Assembly: GCF_003597395.2 (NCBI RefSeq)
Contig: NC_133769.1
Coordinates: forward strand, 177,605,173 to 177,669,172
Length of the DNA: 64,000 bases
Origin: Chelonoidis abingdonii
Taxonomy: Eukaryota > Chordata > Testudines > Testudinidae
Reading direction: 5' to 3'
Positions 11,931-23,735 of this stretch are shown in pieces. The position numbers and the translations under genes are program-made. The notes under the pieces are model-generated. The model made no database searches. It had not been told where the DNA came from and was given only the letters and a program-made list of their open reading frames with translations. The first letter of the stretch is position 1. Each line of letters starts with the position of its first letter.

Positions 11931-14263
11931 CCTGATTGAGATGAATCACAATTCTTAAGAGAGAGTGTTTCAGGCTCCCTGCAGATTCAGGCAGGCATCA
12001 CTGCATCATTTTATGCTTGGTTCACTTTTTCAAGTTTCTGCCTACAACCTAAGTTCCCTCTAAGCTGCACAGCCAGTTGGCCGCCCAGCAAGTTATCAAG
12101 TGCCATACACTTCAGGTATCCCTCTGCCCACTGCCATGCTGCTCCTGCTCTCTGCCTTGGAGCGTCTCCTGGGAGCCTCCTGATGTTAGGGTGTCCCCCT
12201 ACCCTGTGCTCCATCTCTGCAGAGCCAGGGGGGAATGCGAAAGGGCTCAGGAGTGGGAGGGAGGGAGCTTTTCCATTCTGAATACAGAGTCATAACACTG
12301 TAAACTGATGTGTAAACACTAGAATGACAGTAACCTCCACAGAGCTGCCTCTGCTGGAGAGAGAGAAGGCTGGGTCCTCTGTAGAATAAGAAAAAAAAGG
12401 CCCCTTTCTGTGAGGAATGCAGTCTGGGAATTGTGTTCTCCTACCCTGGATCCATGTTGCCCAGGACTGGGGCAATAGTCTGACTTCTCTATCAGCCCCC
12501 AGCTCCATGTCAGAGCTATCAGCCAGGTCTCCACACTTTGGGTGTATGGATACTTTAAGTCCCCTCCCCTGACTATAACTCAGAATGGGAGGAAGCCGCT
12601 CCACTTCCCCCAGAACTCAGTGGGATACTGTATATACACACTTCTTCAATATCATCCTCTTGTGCCCATGTATACACACTGGGACTTTAAGGAAAAGCAC
12701 CATATAGCGTGAGAGTAAGCAATATTGATTACCTGAAGGATGCCCCAGGGCAGCTGCAGTCTACTGGGGAGTTCTGCCAGGCTGTGAACATACTTAAAGG
12801 GGCAACACGTCTCTATCTCACACGTACATGCACACACACTGTGTATCTCTCTCACTCACACAACCACTTCTCTTGCTCATGCGCACAGTGTGTGTGTGAC
12901 TCTCCCTCGTGCGCGCATACACACACACAGTATTTCACAGTCATCTCCCAACACATACTTGTATTGTTACTTCTTGATACTTCCTGCAAAGCATATATAG
13001 TCTCTCATTTTATTCTTTCAAAATGCTGTTATTTGAGTTTTTTGACTGGTCTATGCATTTCATCATTTTTATTTCTCTCTTATGCTTAAATTTAATTCTC
13101 TGAGTAGTGATTTCTAAAATCCCTAAACTGTTCTGGCTGAAGTAATTATCCCTATGGTAACTTTTTAAACATATATATTATATCTAGCTTTTTTGTTTCT
13201 ACTGATGGTGCATATCTGCACATTACCTCAATAATTTGATGCATATAACAAAATTCATTCCCCACATGGATGGAAAAAATTAGAAGGAACATTGCCTACA
13301 ACTATAAGAACTAGAAACAATTTTCTTTTAAATGGAAGGAAGAAAAAGAAAGGGTGATCATGACTCCTATGAAACACACATCCAAAGTTGAGAACTCTGA
13401 GACAGATTTTTTTTTTTAAATAAAAAATGTAAGTTTGATTTTCAGTGTTTGGATTTGTAAGTGTAAATTTAATTCAGAATTACGGTCTTAAATATTGTTT
13501 GTTGAAAAAAACTACAATTTTCTCTCAAAGTTCTTCTGCCCTTTAAAAAAATTGATTGCAAAAATTATCTTAATACCATCTAGAAACAATTTTTGGCATA
13601 GGAAACATCTTCACCTATCATATACCCAGCATATACTCCATGATAGATTAATCCAACTCCCTCCTTGTAGGTCTTCACAAAGTGCACACAAGGATGTGTT
13701 TTTTTGTGCCAAGAACTATTGAAGAAAATAGTCTGGGTTATTATTTCTCCATTCTCACTATCCCCTGGTTTATTAGCTCATTAGCTTTACTCATCTGGAG
13801 AAAAAATATTGAGGCACCTAGGAGACCAGTAACCCCTAATCATTAGGCATTACAATAGGCTGCACAAGGGATATCATTAAAAGTTCAGTGTTGAGACCAA
13901 CAGTTATAAATATTTTACAATAATGATTTCTGTAAATTGTAAATTAAGTCCACTGGGCTTTATTAGGAAATCAGAATGTTTTTAGCACACAACATTAATG
14001 ATATTGTAAGAGCTCTGTGTTGATATTAGAAACCATCCTGATCAAAACAATGGCTAGCTGGTTCAGAGAATTTATAATAGAATTACAAAGTGTTCTCTCT
14101 AGACCGCTGATTTTAAGTAGGCATGAGTAGTTCAGGGAATGACAGTGAGATATGAAACCTTTCAACACTGGCCAATAGTGACCTAAAGTTGTTTCCATTT
14201 TACAAGTCTTTGGCAGCCTCTGTAGAACAGGTTAATACAGTTCTAAGTAAAAGTCTTTTAATT
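11931..14263. other. Intergenic, simple repeats only
   Basis: It contains a CA/GT-rich low-complexity patch at about 12826-12940 and AT-rich DNA after 13000. No gene or named transposon is recognised. Confidence 0.5.
12826..12940. repeat. Imperfect CA/CT microsatellite region
   Basis: Short interrupted runs of acacac, tctctc and gtgtgtg are clustered here. Confidence 0.75.
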
Positions 14264-15340
14264 ACATTAATGTCACCTGAAAGTGAGAACCACTCGATAA
14301 CAATCCAAATCAGAGTGGACCGATGAATGTTCATTTTCATTATCTAAGTTAGATGCCACCAGCAGAAGGTTGATTTTCATTTTTTTTGGTGGTTTGGGTT
14401 CTGTAGTTTCCAAATTGGAGTGTTACTCTTCTAAGACTTCCGAAAGCATGCTCCACACCTTGTCCCTTTCAGATTTTGAAAGGCACTTCAGATTCTTAAA
14501 CCTTGGGTTGAATACTATAGTCATCTTTAGAAATTTCACATTGGTACCTTCTTTGTGTTTTGTCAAATCTGCAGTGAAAGTATTTTTAAAATGAACAACA
14601 TGTGCTGGATCATCATCCAATACTGCTATAACAGGAAATATATGGCAGAACGTGAATAAAACAGAGAGGAGGACATTCAATTCTCCCCCCAAGGTGTTCA
14701 TTCACAAATTTAATTAACACATTTTTTTAACGAGCCTCATCAAAATTTCCTCTGGAATGGTGGCTGAAGCATGAAGAGGCATATGAATGTTTAGCATATC
14801 CGGCACCTAAATACCTTGCAATGCCATCTACAAAAGTGCCATGGGAACGTCTGTTCTCACTTTCAGGTGACACTGTAAATAAGAAGCAGGCAGCATTATC
14901 TCCTGTAAATGTAAACAAATTTGTTTCTCTTAGCGTTTGGCTGAACAAGAAATAGGACTGAGTGTACTTGTAGGCTCTAAAGTTTTACATTGTTTTGTTA
15001 TTGAGTGCAGTTATGTGACAAAAAAAATCTACATTTGTAAGTTGCACTTTCACGACAAAGATTGCACTACAGTACTTATATGAGGTGAATTGAAAAATAC
15101 AATTTATTTTGTTTATAATTTTTATAATGCTAATATTTATAATAAAAAATAATATACACTTTGATTTCAATTACAACACAGGATACAATATATATGAAAG
15201 TGTAGAAAAACATCCAAAATATTTAATAAATTTCAATTGGTATTCTATTGTTTAATAGTTTGATTAAAACTGCAATTAATCGCTATTAAATTATTTTTTT
15301 TTAGTTAATTGTGTGAGTTTACTGTGATTAAGCAACAATC
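14264..15340. mobile_element. hAT transposon relic with inverted transposase segments
   Basis: The minus strand (14585-14420) reads hAT transposase: KNTFTADL, then FNPRFKNLKCLSKSERDKVWSML. About 150 bp on, the plus strand (14740-14955) reads the hAT C-terminal dimerisation domain: FPLEWWLKHEEAYECLA, then KYLAMPSTKVPWERLFSLSGD and NKKQAALSPVN. An AT-rich tail (14990-15340) with 'ttaatcgctatta' follows. It is the same family and the same head-to-head layout as 59244-60908, but the left arm is mostly deleted: 'tgtcacctgaaagtgagaa' jumps directly to 'cactcgataac'. Confidence 0.8.
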
Positions 15341-15559
15341 CGAATTGGTACATAAATAACCCAAAACAAACATTTTTCAAAATTTTCAGGGAGCCAAAAT
15401 TGTCAGAAAAAAATCATTTTGGGTTGAACAAAATGTTTTTTTTTCTCACATTTTAAAATTGTAATAAAATTTAAATAAAATTTGAAAGAAACTTGTTGTG
15501 AATCAAAAAGTTGAAATGTTTTGTCCAGAATTTTTTATTTTTTGTTTCACTGAAACAAT

Positions 15560-15625
15560 TTAGTGAATTTGACCATCCAGGAGATCTGACTAGATGATCT
15601 CTTCAGGCTTTAAAATATATGACTC
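15560..15625 (+). repeat. CR1 LINE 3' tail fragment
   Basis: 'ctgactagatgatctcttcaggc' type sequence matches the last bases of CR1 elements (ggactagatgacct...gaggtccctt). Only the tail survives. Confidence 0.5.
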
Positions 15626-15845
15626 CAATACGTCAGTTAGTTAAAAAGGAGAAAAAAATTCCGAAAGCATGGAAGAAAGTAGAATGGGAGAAGAGGACAG
15701 ACTACAACAAATTTGATAACATATAAGTAATCGTTCCTTGTTGTATGTCCTATCTTCTCCCATCCCAGGACAGCTATTCTATTCCAAGACAGCAGTGGAA
15801 ATGGCAAGAAATTCTGATGATAAATAAGGGAAACTGACTTGTCTG

Positions 15846-16073
15846 AAAAAAGAACAGGAGTACTTGTGGCATAAGTGTATGCTCAAATAAATTTCCTGTG
15901 GCACCTTACAGACTAACAGACGTATTGGAGCATGAGCTTTCGTGGGTGAATACCCACTTCGTCGGATGCATGTAAAATTTGCATGACTAAATTTCCTAGT
16001 CTCTAAGGTGCCACAAGTACTCCTGTTCTTTTTGCAGATACAGACTAACACGGCTGCTACTATGAAACCTGAC
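15846..16073. repeat. Palindromic interspersed element
   Basis: 'tcctgtggcaccttacagac' and 'gagctttcgtgggtgaatac' are followed by the inverted 'ggtgccacaagtactcctgttc' and the terminal 'cagactaacacggctgctac'. It is the same family as 55868-56048, but the arms here have diverged. It is non-coding. Confidence 0.8.
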
Positions 16074-18595
16074 TTGTCTGAGACATACCCTGAAATACTA
16101 TCTGGTCAAAATCTATTGCTGCAAAAGAGAATATATCAACTCTAGATGGTAGTGACAGATGACAGTGTTAGGAAAGGAACAAGTGGTAGTACTATACTTT
16201 TCATCTTTGCCCCAGCTCTTTCTGCCAGGAGACAGTAATTTTTCAAATGAACTGGGATTCATACACATATACAACACCACTACAATGGACTCAAGCCAAT
16301 GGCATGATAGAAAGATTTATGCAAGACGTATATAAATTTGTTACATTGATGCCATCCAAAAAATTCCAGTAAGAATAGCATTAAATGGATTTAAGACATA
16401 GATGAGTAATATATCCATCCAGCAGTGAGACTTCCATGAAACTAATGTTTAACAGACCACTGAAAATATCCATGTGTATGAATCATAACAGAAATAGCCA
16501 ATTATGCTCAGATTTTGAACCGAGACCAAAACACTGAAGTCAAGTAGTGCACACCTCATAAGAAAAACCATATAACCATTCACCTTTATAAAAGAAGGAT
16601 ATTGGTTGTGGATGAAATGACCAGTTCAGACCAAGAATAATTCCATTAAACTCTATTGTACTGTGAGTAACACAAAGGAAAGGCTCCATAACTGTAGGAG
16701 GATTGAGGAGAATGCTACTTAGAAATGCATCTTATTTCAAGAGGTAAATTCATCACATAAAATAGAAATGACTGAAAGATGGTTTCTCGAAAAGGAGTCG
16801 ATGTACCTGAGAATTCCCTGATTGAGTGAAATTATATGGCTTGTGTTATGCAGAAAGTCAGACTAGATTATTATAATGGTTCCTTTAGGACCATTAAAAT
16901 CTATGAAACTCTTTTAGCTCAGAAGCTCTTAAAGAAATTGACAAATGATTTACAGAGTCACGCAATAAAGTATCCAAGAAAGTCAGAGACAAATAAAATC
17001 ACCTAGAAGGCTCGTTGAAGAGAAGTGGAACTGTTAAAATGATGTATAGATTTAAAAATCATTTTTTTTAATTTATATTATACATTTCTATTGAAGCAAA
17101 GTTAGCTAATTGAGAGATCTTTTTATATGCACTGGAATACAAGGATATAGACAAATGATTGTTGTTGTAAGACAAAGTACTGACAAATGTCTTAATATTA
17201 AGTATTCCTAAAAGTCAAATATATCTCAATTATTAAAATGATGATTCTGGTGTTCTAGGTCACCATAAGATTTGAGGTCTGTGCCTTTAAGAATTGTCTA
17301 CTTAGTAAAATATCAATTGAGAGCCTAACTTCCTGTTGACTAAAAAGTTCTGTAGGTTATTTAATATCTAAACAGAGCAGACATCCTTACCCCATTCTAT
17401 CAGTACATATTTAATATCTTTTTCTACTGTACAATACATTGGGTGAATTCTCTGCTTCTTTTCATAATATGCTAAACAACAACTTTACATTGGGCAATCC
17501 TGATCTGTTATTTATAGATTTTTTTTAAATGCACCCAACACAATAGGCTTGGGTGATTGTACATTAATCTGTAAAATGATGTATCAAATACAATGGTCAA
17601 ACTTAATACCAATAAATTAACCCTATATAAGAATTCTAAAATCATCCCTCACTCAGGCAAAAGCCTGAACAAATGGATGAGCCAGACACCATAACCTGAA
17701 TTTCAACAGACTCAGGCTGCACAAGACCAACAGGGGAAATGAATCTCAGAGTGAAGAGGCCTCCACTGAGAATACCCTTCCTTGAGAAGCTCAAATGCAG
17801 GGACTATTATAGCACCAGAACCCTCCACTGATCTCAGCTGTTGCTGGGGAGGAATAAAATATAGGTTCTCTCTGAGCAACGTCCCACTGGAAATGTCTTG
17901 AATTCTGCCCAGAATTAGAAGCTCAAGTGTAGTCACTGGAGAGCTACTCACGTTGTGGTTAAAACCACGGAGCAGATGGAAAACTGCATTCTGCATCATG
18001 CATCTTGAGTGCTCTTCTAGCATGACTTTATGTATGGTTCATTGGAACTATCTAATCTTGAGGTCACAAAGGCATGGATGATGCTGCGAGGAAGGGGGGG
18101 TGAAGAGAAAAGGTTACCGTTGTCTTGCCAAACTGTTGACAATTGCTATGTCTGACCACTGAAGCCACATCAGAATCCATGCAGCAGGAAACCATAAGCA
18201 GCCTCAGTCCACACAGCATTCTGGCAAAGGATGTTCAAATCTATTAAACAAAAACACACCCCTCCTCTCTCACTTCCCAGGAGCTTGCAACACTTTCTAG
18301 CCTCAGCTCTATCTTTGTCTTGCCTCACCAACTTGCTGTTATAAAAGTCCATATATCCACCCAAAAGTGGGGAAATAAATATATCCTCACCTACTGGATA
18401 AAGGAACAGCAATTTCCACTGTGACAGATGTCATGCACACAGACTTATCTATAAAATCAAGGAGCCCTTTCTCAGCACTGAGGTGCTGCTGCTGTGATGG
18501 GCTCGTTGAATCTGTTACCTAAAGGTACAGATTTTAAAAACGTTCCTAAATTCTCTCTTGTCTCTCCTGCTTTCTTCTATTTTGTTTGTTCATTT
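16074..18595. other. Intergenic, no gene seen
   Basis: AT-rich DNA. A CR1-tail-like scrap ('cagactagattattataatggttcc') lies near 16858-16885. The 103-codon minus-strand frame at 18023-17712 has no motif I recognise. Confidence 0.5.
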
Positions 18596-19400
18596 GGGCA
18601 TGGCTACACTTGCAGATGTAGAATGCTGAGAGTTAAACCAGCCCTCGGAGACTGCAGCAGGGAAAGCGCTGCTGTGTGTTCACACTATCAACTGCAAGAG
18701 CAGTGGCGTGGCCACATCTGTGGCATCAGCAGTGGGTCATTATGGGGCAGCTATCCCACAGAGCACCTCTTCCCATTCTGGCACTGTGGCTCATGGGAAG
18801 GCGGGGGCGGAGGTGTTGCGGGGCATTCTGTGTCCTGTCCCAATGCCCCTTGATGTATTGCTTTGCATCGCAGCAATCCTTGTGCTTCAGTCCATACTTG
18901 GCGTAATCTTTCAATGTTTTTTGTACTGTGCGCTCTGTCTTCCCTTTTGGTCTGCGGGAACGGATCCTGAACTCGTGAGGAATATGATGATGGGTCTCGC
19001 CAGCATGTCACGAATTGCAGTCGAGTTACTCCTTAAGCTACAAAGTGACAGTGAGGAGTCCGATGATTATGTCGACTCGCATAACGCATACAACATGAGA
19101 TTGCTTGTGACATATACAGACATGCTCACCACAGTGGAACGCCGCCTTTGGGCTCGGGAAACAAGCACTGAGTGGTGGGATCACATCGTCATGCAAGTCT
19201 GGGATGACAAGCAGTGGCTGCAGAGCTTTCGGATGAGGAAAGTCACTTTCATGGGACTGTGCTTGCCACTCCTGCACTTTTTGATTTTCATTGAGGGATT
19301 GCTGCATGACTTCATGGAGCAGGTCCTCTTTGCTTCTTCACGGACATTTCCTGATTCTTTGGAGTCTGTCAGGGTTCCTTCGCCACCCTGAACTCTGGCG
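18596..19400 (+). mobile_element. 5' portion of a PIF/Harbinger transposon
   Basis: The left end 'gggcatggctacacttgcag' matches the terminal sequence (inverted) of the Harbinger relic ending at 3539. After the transposase N-terminal part the similarity stops near 19270-19390, and LTR sequence follows, so the element is truncated. No right terminal repeat was found. Confidence 0.65.
18708..19391 (+). CDS. Open reading frame in a truncated Harbinger: transposase N-terminal remnant
   Basis: A 227-codon uninterrupted frame. Residues about 110-190 read as the region before the nuclease in HARBI1-like transposases: DPELVRNMMMGLASMSR, an acidic SDSEESDDYVDSHN stretch, then WWDHIVMQVWDDKQWLQSFRMRK (near 160-182). 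The DDE nuclease domain is absent: after MGLC the frame runs into unrelated, mostly hydrophobic sequence and stops at 19391. Residues 1-100 are read-through of the subterminal region and are unlikely to be real protein. It cannot encode an active transposase. Openness over 684 bp is unusual for this decayed neighbourhood but may be chance. Confidence 0.45.
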   Translation: MATSVASAVGHYGAAIPQSTSSHSGTVAHGKAGAEVLRGILCPVPMPLDVLLCIAAILVLQSILGVIFQCFLYCALCLPFWSAGTDPELVRNMMMGLASMSRIAVELLLKLQSDSEESDDYVDSHNAYNMRLLVTYTDMLTTVERRLWARETSTEWWDHIVMQVWDDKQWLQSFRMRKVTFMGLCLPLLHFLIFIEGLLHDFMEQVLFASSRTFPDSLESVRVPSPP

Positions 19401-19404
19401 TACA

Positions 19405-19990
19405 GATGTGGGTACCCACATGAAAGACCCCTCTATGCTTATTTTTACCTGCTTAAGTTAAAAACTTTTCCAAGGCACAAATTCCACCTTGTCCTTGAAC
19501 AGTATGCTGACACTGCTGATTTAGACAAAGAATCAGGGAAAGGACCACTTGGAGTCCTATTATCCAAAAATATTCCCCCAAGCCCTACAACCCCTTTGCT
19601 GGGGAAAGCTTGAGAATAATATCCTCACCACTTGGTACAGGTGAACACAGACCCAAATCCTTGGATCTTAAGAACAATGAAAAATTAATCAGGTTCTTAA
19701 AAGAAGAATTTATTTAAACAAAGATAAAAGAATCACTTTTGTAAAATCAGGATGGAAGATAACTTTAAAGGGTAACAAAAAGAATCAAAACACAGAGGAT
19801 TTCCCCTCTAGGCAAAACTTTGAAGTTACAAAAACAGCGATAAACCTCCCTCTTAGCACAGGGAAAATTAACAAGCTACAACAAAAGATAACCTAATGCA
19901 TTTTCTTACTATTATTTACTATTTATGCAATATTATATGTTTAGTTCAGATATGACTCAGGGAGATGTATTTTCCCTGCCCTGATTCCTT
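19405..19990 (-). mobile_element. Probable ERV LTR fragment
   Basis: Sequence such as 'cttggatcttaagaacaatg' and 'ttcttaaaagaagaattt' is of a type I associate with reptile ERV LTRs in reverse orientation. TTTATT (an AATAAA on the minus strand) lies near 19709. The ends and target duplication are not resolved. Confidence 0.35.
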
Positions 19991-19994
19991 GCTG

Positions 19995-20190
19995 ATTCTG
20001 ATTCTGAGCCAGGAGCTCCTCACCCTCTGGCCTTGCCACCATCACTCTCCTGTTTAGTTAGGCTCAATAGACAGGATATAGCTGCAGCTAGTCCTCCTGC
20101 CAATATGGGTTACCCTCTGGCCTTCTGCAGAGCAGGAAGGGGAGTGGCCCATACAAGAAAGGAGTCACAGCTGTAGCCTCTTGCCTGTCC
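19995..20190. repeat. Rearranged repeat shared with 30.51-30.72 kb (copy 1)
   Basis: It holds two blocks, 'ctctggccttctgcagagca' (near 20115) and 'tctcctgtttagttaggctc' (near 20050). Both recur at 30.5-30.7 kb, the first in direct and the second in inverted orientation. Confidence 0.75.
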
Positions 20191-20239
20191 AGTGCAGTCA
20201 TCGCCATTGTACTGGTGCTCAGAGACTAAGGGTCTATCC

Positions 20240-21197
20240 CAGGGGTCAGTAACCTGGGGCACGCGAGCCGATTTTTACTGGCACGCTGCCAGCCGGGGTC
20301 GTGGCCACCAGCCCTGCTCAGCCTGCTGCCAGCCTGGGATACCAGCTCTCGGCCCAACTTACCTCACTGCTGAGTGAACAGAACCCCCGGCCGGCAGCGG
20401 GCTGAGTGGGGCAGGGACCCTGCTCAGCCCACCGCCGGTCTGGGGTTCTGTCCATCGGCCCCGCTCAGCCCACTGACGGTCTAGCATTCCAGCCGCCAGC
20501 CCCTTGCCAGCTGGGGTCTTGGCCACTGGCCCTGCTCAGCCCGGTGCCAGCCTAGGATACCAGCCCCCGGTTCCACTCACCTTGCTGCTGGTCTGTGGTT
20601 CCAGCTGCCTGGCCCCCTGCCAGCTGGGGTCCAGGCCTCTTGTCCTGCTCAGCCCTCCTGGCAGCCTGGGGTACCAGCAGCCAGCCCAGGGTTATGCTCC
20701 CTGGTCAGGTCCCAGCGCTTTGGAGCCCTTATAAAAAATTACACTACAATTGGCTTAAAAACTTGAAAACGTATATTACAGTAATGATTAAAAAAGTATA
20801 ATGTTAATAAGTACATAGGTTTGATGAAACAAAGTAGTTGTACTTATGTGCCTGTGCTTAATTTGTGTTTTCAGTGATGTACTGTTTAAAAAAATCTCGC
20901 ATGTCTCACACCCCCAGAAGGGGCATCCTGCACCCCCAGGAGGTGCATGCACCCCAGATTAAGAACCACTGCACTAAACTGATACAATCTGCATTTTACT
21001 TTAATTTTAAATGAAGCTTTTTAAACATTTTAAAACCTTGTTTACTTTACATACAACATTAGTTTAGTTATATAAGATAGATTTATAGAGAGAGACCTCC
21101 TAAAAAGGTTAAGATATATTACTGGCACACGAAACCTTAAATGAGAGTGAATAAATGAAGACGCGGCACACCACTTCTGAAAGGTTGCCGACCTCTG
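20240..21197. mobile_element. Non-autonomous hAT element
   Basis: The left end 'caggggtcagtaacct' and right end 'aggttgccgacctctg' are imperfect inverted repeats of hAT type. The flanks 'gtctatcc' (20232-20239) and 'gtctacac' (21198-21205) match at 6 of 8 bases, consistent with an old 8-bp duplication. It encodes nothing. The interior is a GC-rich imperfect tandem array followed by an AT-rich part containing another hAT-like end ('ttaagaaccactgc'). Confidence 0.75.
20285..20720. repeat. GC-rich imperfect minisatellite inside the hAT element
   Basis: Phrases such as 'ccctgctcagccc', 'gccagctggggtc' and 'gcctgggataccagc' recur in varied order across 435 bases, roughly every 60-120 bases. The 76-codon frame at 20504-20734 is a by-product. 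Confidence 0.7.
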
Positions 21198-21448
21198 GTC
21201 TACACTGCAATCAGAGGGGGTGTAGACATTCCTGAGCTAGCTTTAATCTAACTAGCTTGGGTACCACAGCAGTGAAGACATGGAGGCATGGGCTAGCTGA
21301 CTGTGTACATAGCCAGGCTCACTACTGGGCTTATACTCAGGGGGCTAGACCTGCTATGGGTCATACCGCCATGGCTTCACTGCTAGCTCAGTAATGTCTG
21401 CACATGCTGTAATCACACCTGTGTGTTTTGCAGACATACCCTGAATGA

Positions 21449-21553
21449 CTTGCCTAAAGTCACACAGGATGTCTGTGACAGTGCAGAGAATTGAATTCCC
21501 ACTCCCACAGCTGTGGCTGCTGCTCTAGCCATTAGGCCATACTTCCTCTCTAA
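21449..21553 (-). repeat. MIR-type CORE-SINE
   Basis: 'cttgcctaaagtcacacagg', then 'gaattgaattcccactccc' and 'ctctagccattaggccatac', is the reverse complement of the MIR core and 5' part. Confidence 0.75.
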
Positions 21554-22879
21554 AGTACCATACAAGTGTCAGGCGTCATTCATGTATTTGTTGTGTATAA
21601 ACACATGGGGGGTAAATGTGTACATAAGGGGATGCGTATCTGCAGGTCTGTTAAGGATGTATCTTGCTGGTGCTGAATCTCTCAGGTGACAAGGTGTCTC
21701 TGAGCCACAACCCTGGTAGTGACCAATGTGGATGGCTCCTTATGCACATGCAGCGCTGGGCACAAGTCTGCCCTATTTGCTTAAAGCCTTTCAGAACTGA
21801 GTTGAGCTTCCTGATTTCTCTTATGCCTGTATCTAATGTAGCAGGTTTTGAGGGTGGACAATTTTGGACTGCTTATTCTCCTCTACACCTCTTAATCAAT
21901 ATGCAGTACTACAAAGGCATAACAAATCAAAAGGCTGTGTGTACACAATAGTAATGAAAACAAAAGAACAGCCATAATGCACCCATAAATATAAAGCTAT
22001 CGTTTCTCAGCAAAAGCAAAATTTTTCTAACCAACACTTCCCGGTTTAGACATGGGAGCATCTCAGATAATCTGTTTTCACTAACTGACTGCCACATGGC
22101 TCAGACCTTCTACATTTATCACAGCATTGTGGGTCATTGTAGCATTTATGAATTTCTGTATCTACAATTCTTATAAAGAGCTCACCCACTGAGTTGAAGT
22201 CCCTAATAAAACCTACACACTCTATGGCATATTTCTCTGTAATTTCTTTAATTTCATCTGTATGACGGCCTCCATTCCAGAATTTAGCCCAAAAGATTTA
22301 AAAAACCCTACATCCTAGTGAGTTACCATGACAACGCCTGTATGGGACCTTCAGAATGTCAGATACAGGTCCTAATTACATCTAACAAGTGCAATTTAGT
22401 TGCATCACAAAGAGAAATAGTTAAAGTCTCATTATAAAATATGATTGTATCTGAGAGAGAAAGAAAATGTCAAATCAAGGGTTATTTCAGTCACTGAAGT
22501 CAATATTTTATGGGATTCATTATAAATCATCAGATACAAAAAGCTCAGGATTGTTTTTCCAGTAAAATAGTCCCATTCAGAGCTGTAATTCACATAATGA
22601 AGTTGTGATTAAATCCATGTCTTAATCTTTTTACACATTTACTTTAGAAAGGATATGAACAATGAAAACTGCCCCTTTAAGAGCAATCTACTTACAACCA
22701 GATCATTGCACCTGCAGGTGGCGTCCACGAGCAATATTATCCAGTTATGCAGTCATTTATATAGTAGGTAGGTGCCCCCTATCTATCCATTACCCGAAGA
22801 TACACAGCCATTCATTGCTACAACCATTTAAATTTGATTTAAAACCTTTTGAATTGCCTCATATTTATCTACTCATTTC
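21554..22879. other. Intergenic, no gene seen
   Basis: AT-rich. The 95-codon plus-strand frame at 21664-21951 has no recognisable motif and no flanking conserved sequence. Confidence 0.5.
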
Positions 22880-23735
22880 ATCAGATAAACACTGGAGCAA
22901 TGACAGAAGGGTGACAGAGTTTGTTCCTTATGATTTACAGATCATCCCAAGCTGTGGTGATGTATCTCATAACCCTGGTGGGTAGTCTTGGCATGTTGGC
23001 ATTAATGCAGATGAATTCTCGTCTTCACTCCTGGATGTACTTTTTCCTCAGTAACTCATCCCATGTGGACACCTGTTGTTCCTCAACTATTACTCCCAAG
23101 ATGTTAATGAACTTCTTAGTGGAGAAAAAAAAGCTATCTCCTTCTCCGGATGTATTACATAGTTTGTTTTCCTGTGTGGCTGTGCAACTTCAGAGTGCTT
23201 CCTTTTTGTGGCAACATCATACAATCGTTATGTAGCACTAAATAACCCACTGCTTTATAGAATGGCCATATCCAGCAGACTGTATCACGCTGGTAATCAG
23301 TTCATGTATCATTGGATGCTCCGTACCATGCTGCATACGAGTGGTATTTTTAATTGAGATTATCTTTCTGTGGCTTCTCACACTCAATGGTCTCTTCAGG
23401 GATATCTGACACTTTCATTAACAAACTGATTATTTTTATCTTTGGTGACCCAATTCAGGTCTTCACTATTTTTACCACCTTTGTCTCCTATATTTACATC
23501 CTCCCCATCACCCTGAGAATGAAATCAGCAGATAGGAGATGGAAAGCTTTCTCCACCCATGCATCAGACCTACTCTCTGTTTCGCTCTTTGTACATACAA
23601 CTGAGTTCCAGCTACTCACTGGATTGTGACCTGGTGGATTCTATACGATCCTAATCCCTGTTGAACCCTTTCATTTACTGCCTGAGAAACAGATGAAAGA
23701 GGTCATGAGAAAAGTGAGAGAAAGACAGGTTTTTT
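22880..23735 (+). pseudogene. Olfactory receptor pseudogene (class A GPCR)
   Basis: Olfactory receptors are seven-helix G-protein-coupled receptors of about 310 residues encoded by one exon. Pieces appear in order in shifting frames: VTEFVPY (near 22912), LITLVGSLGMLALMQMNSRLHSWMYFFLSN (TM1 to TM2, 22966-23055), CCSSTITPKMLMNFL (23080-23122), a YNRYVALNNPLLY match to the MAYDRYVAICNPLLY signature at the end of TM3 (near 23220-23260), SDTFINKLIIFIFGDPIQVFTIFTTFVSYIYILPITLRMKSADRRWKAFSTHASD (TM5-TM6, 23404-23570), and RNRQMKEVMRKVRER at the end. Several frameshifts, an in-frame stop after the TM3 motif, a changed DRY and a damaged TM7 show that it is dead. No sister receptor is nearby, so it looks like a single dispersed copy. 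Confidence 0.88.

Larger units (their letters stand above)
20229..21443. mobile_element. MITE split by a hAT insertion
   Basis: The right part 'gtctacactgcaatcagagg' begins at 21198 and the right end 'tttgcagacataccctg' lies at about 21443. The left terminal bases 'agggtctatcc' survive at 20229-20239, just before the hAT element. The ends are inverted repeats (agggtctacactgc against agggtatgtctgc). It is non-coding. Confidence 0.6.

Noticed and set aside
17712..18023. 103-codon minus-strand frame as a host exon
   Set aside because: No splice logic or recognisable domain; the sequence looks like an unnamed old repeat.
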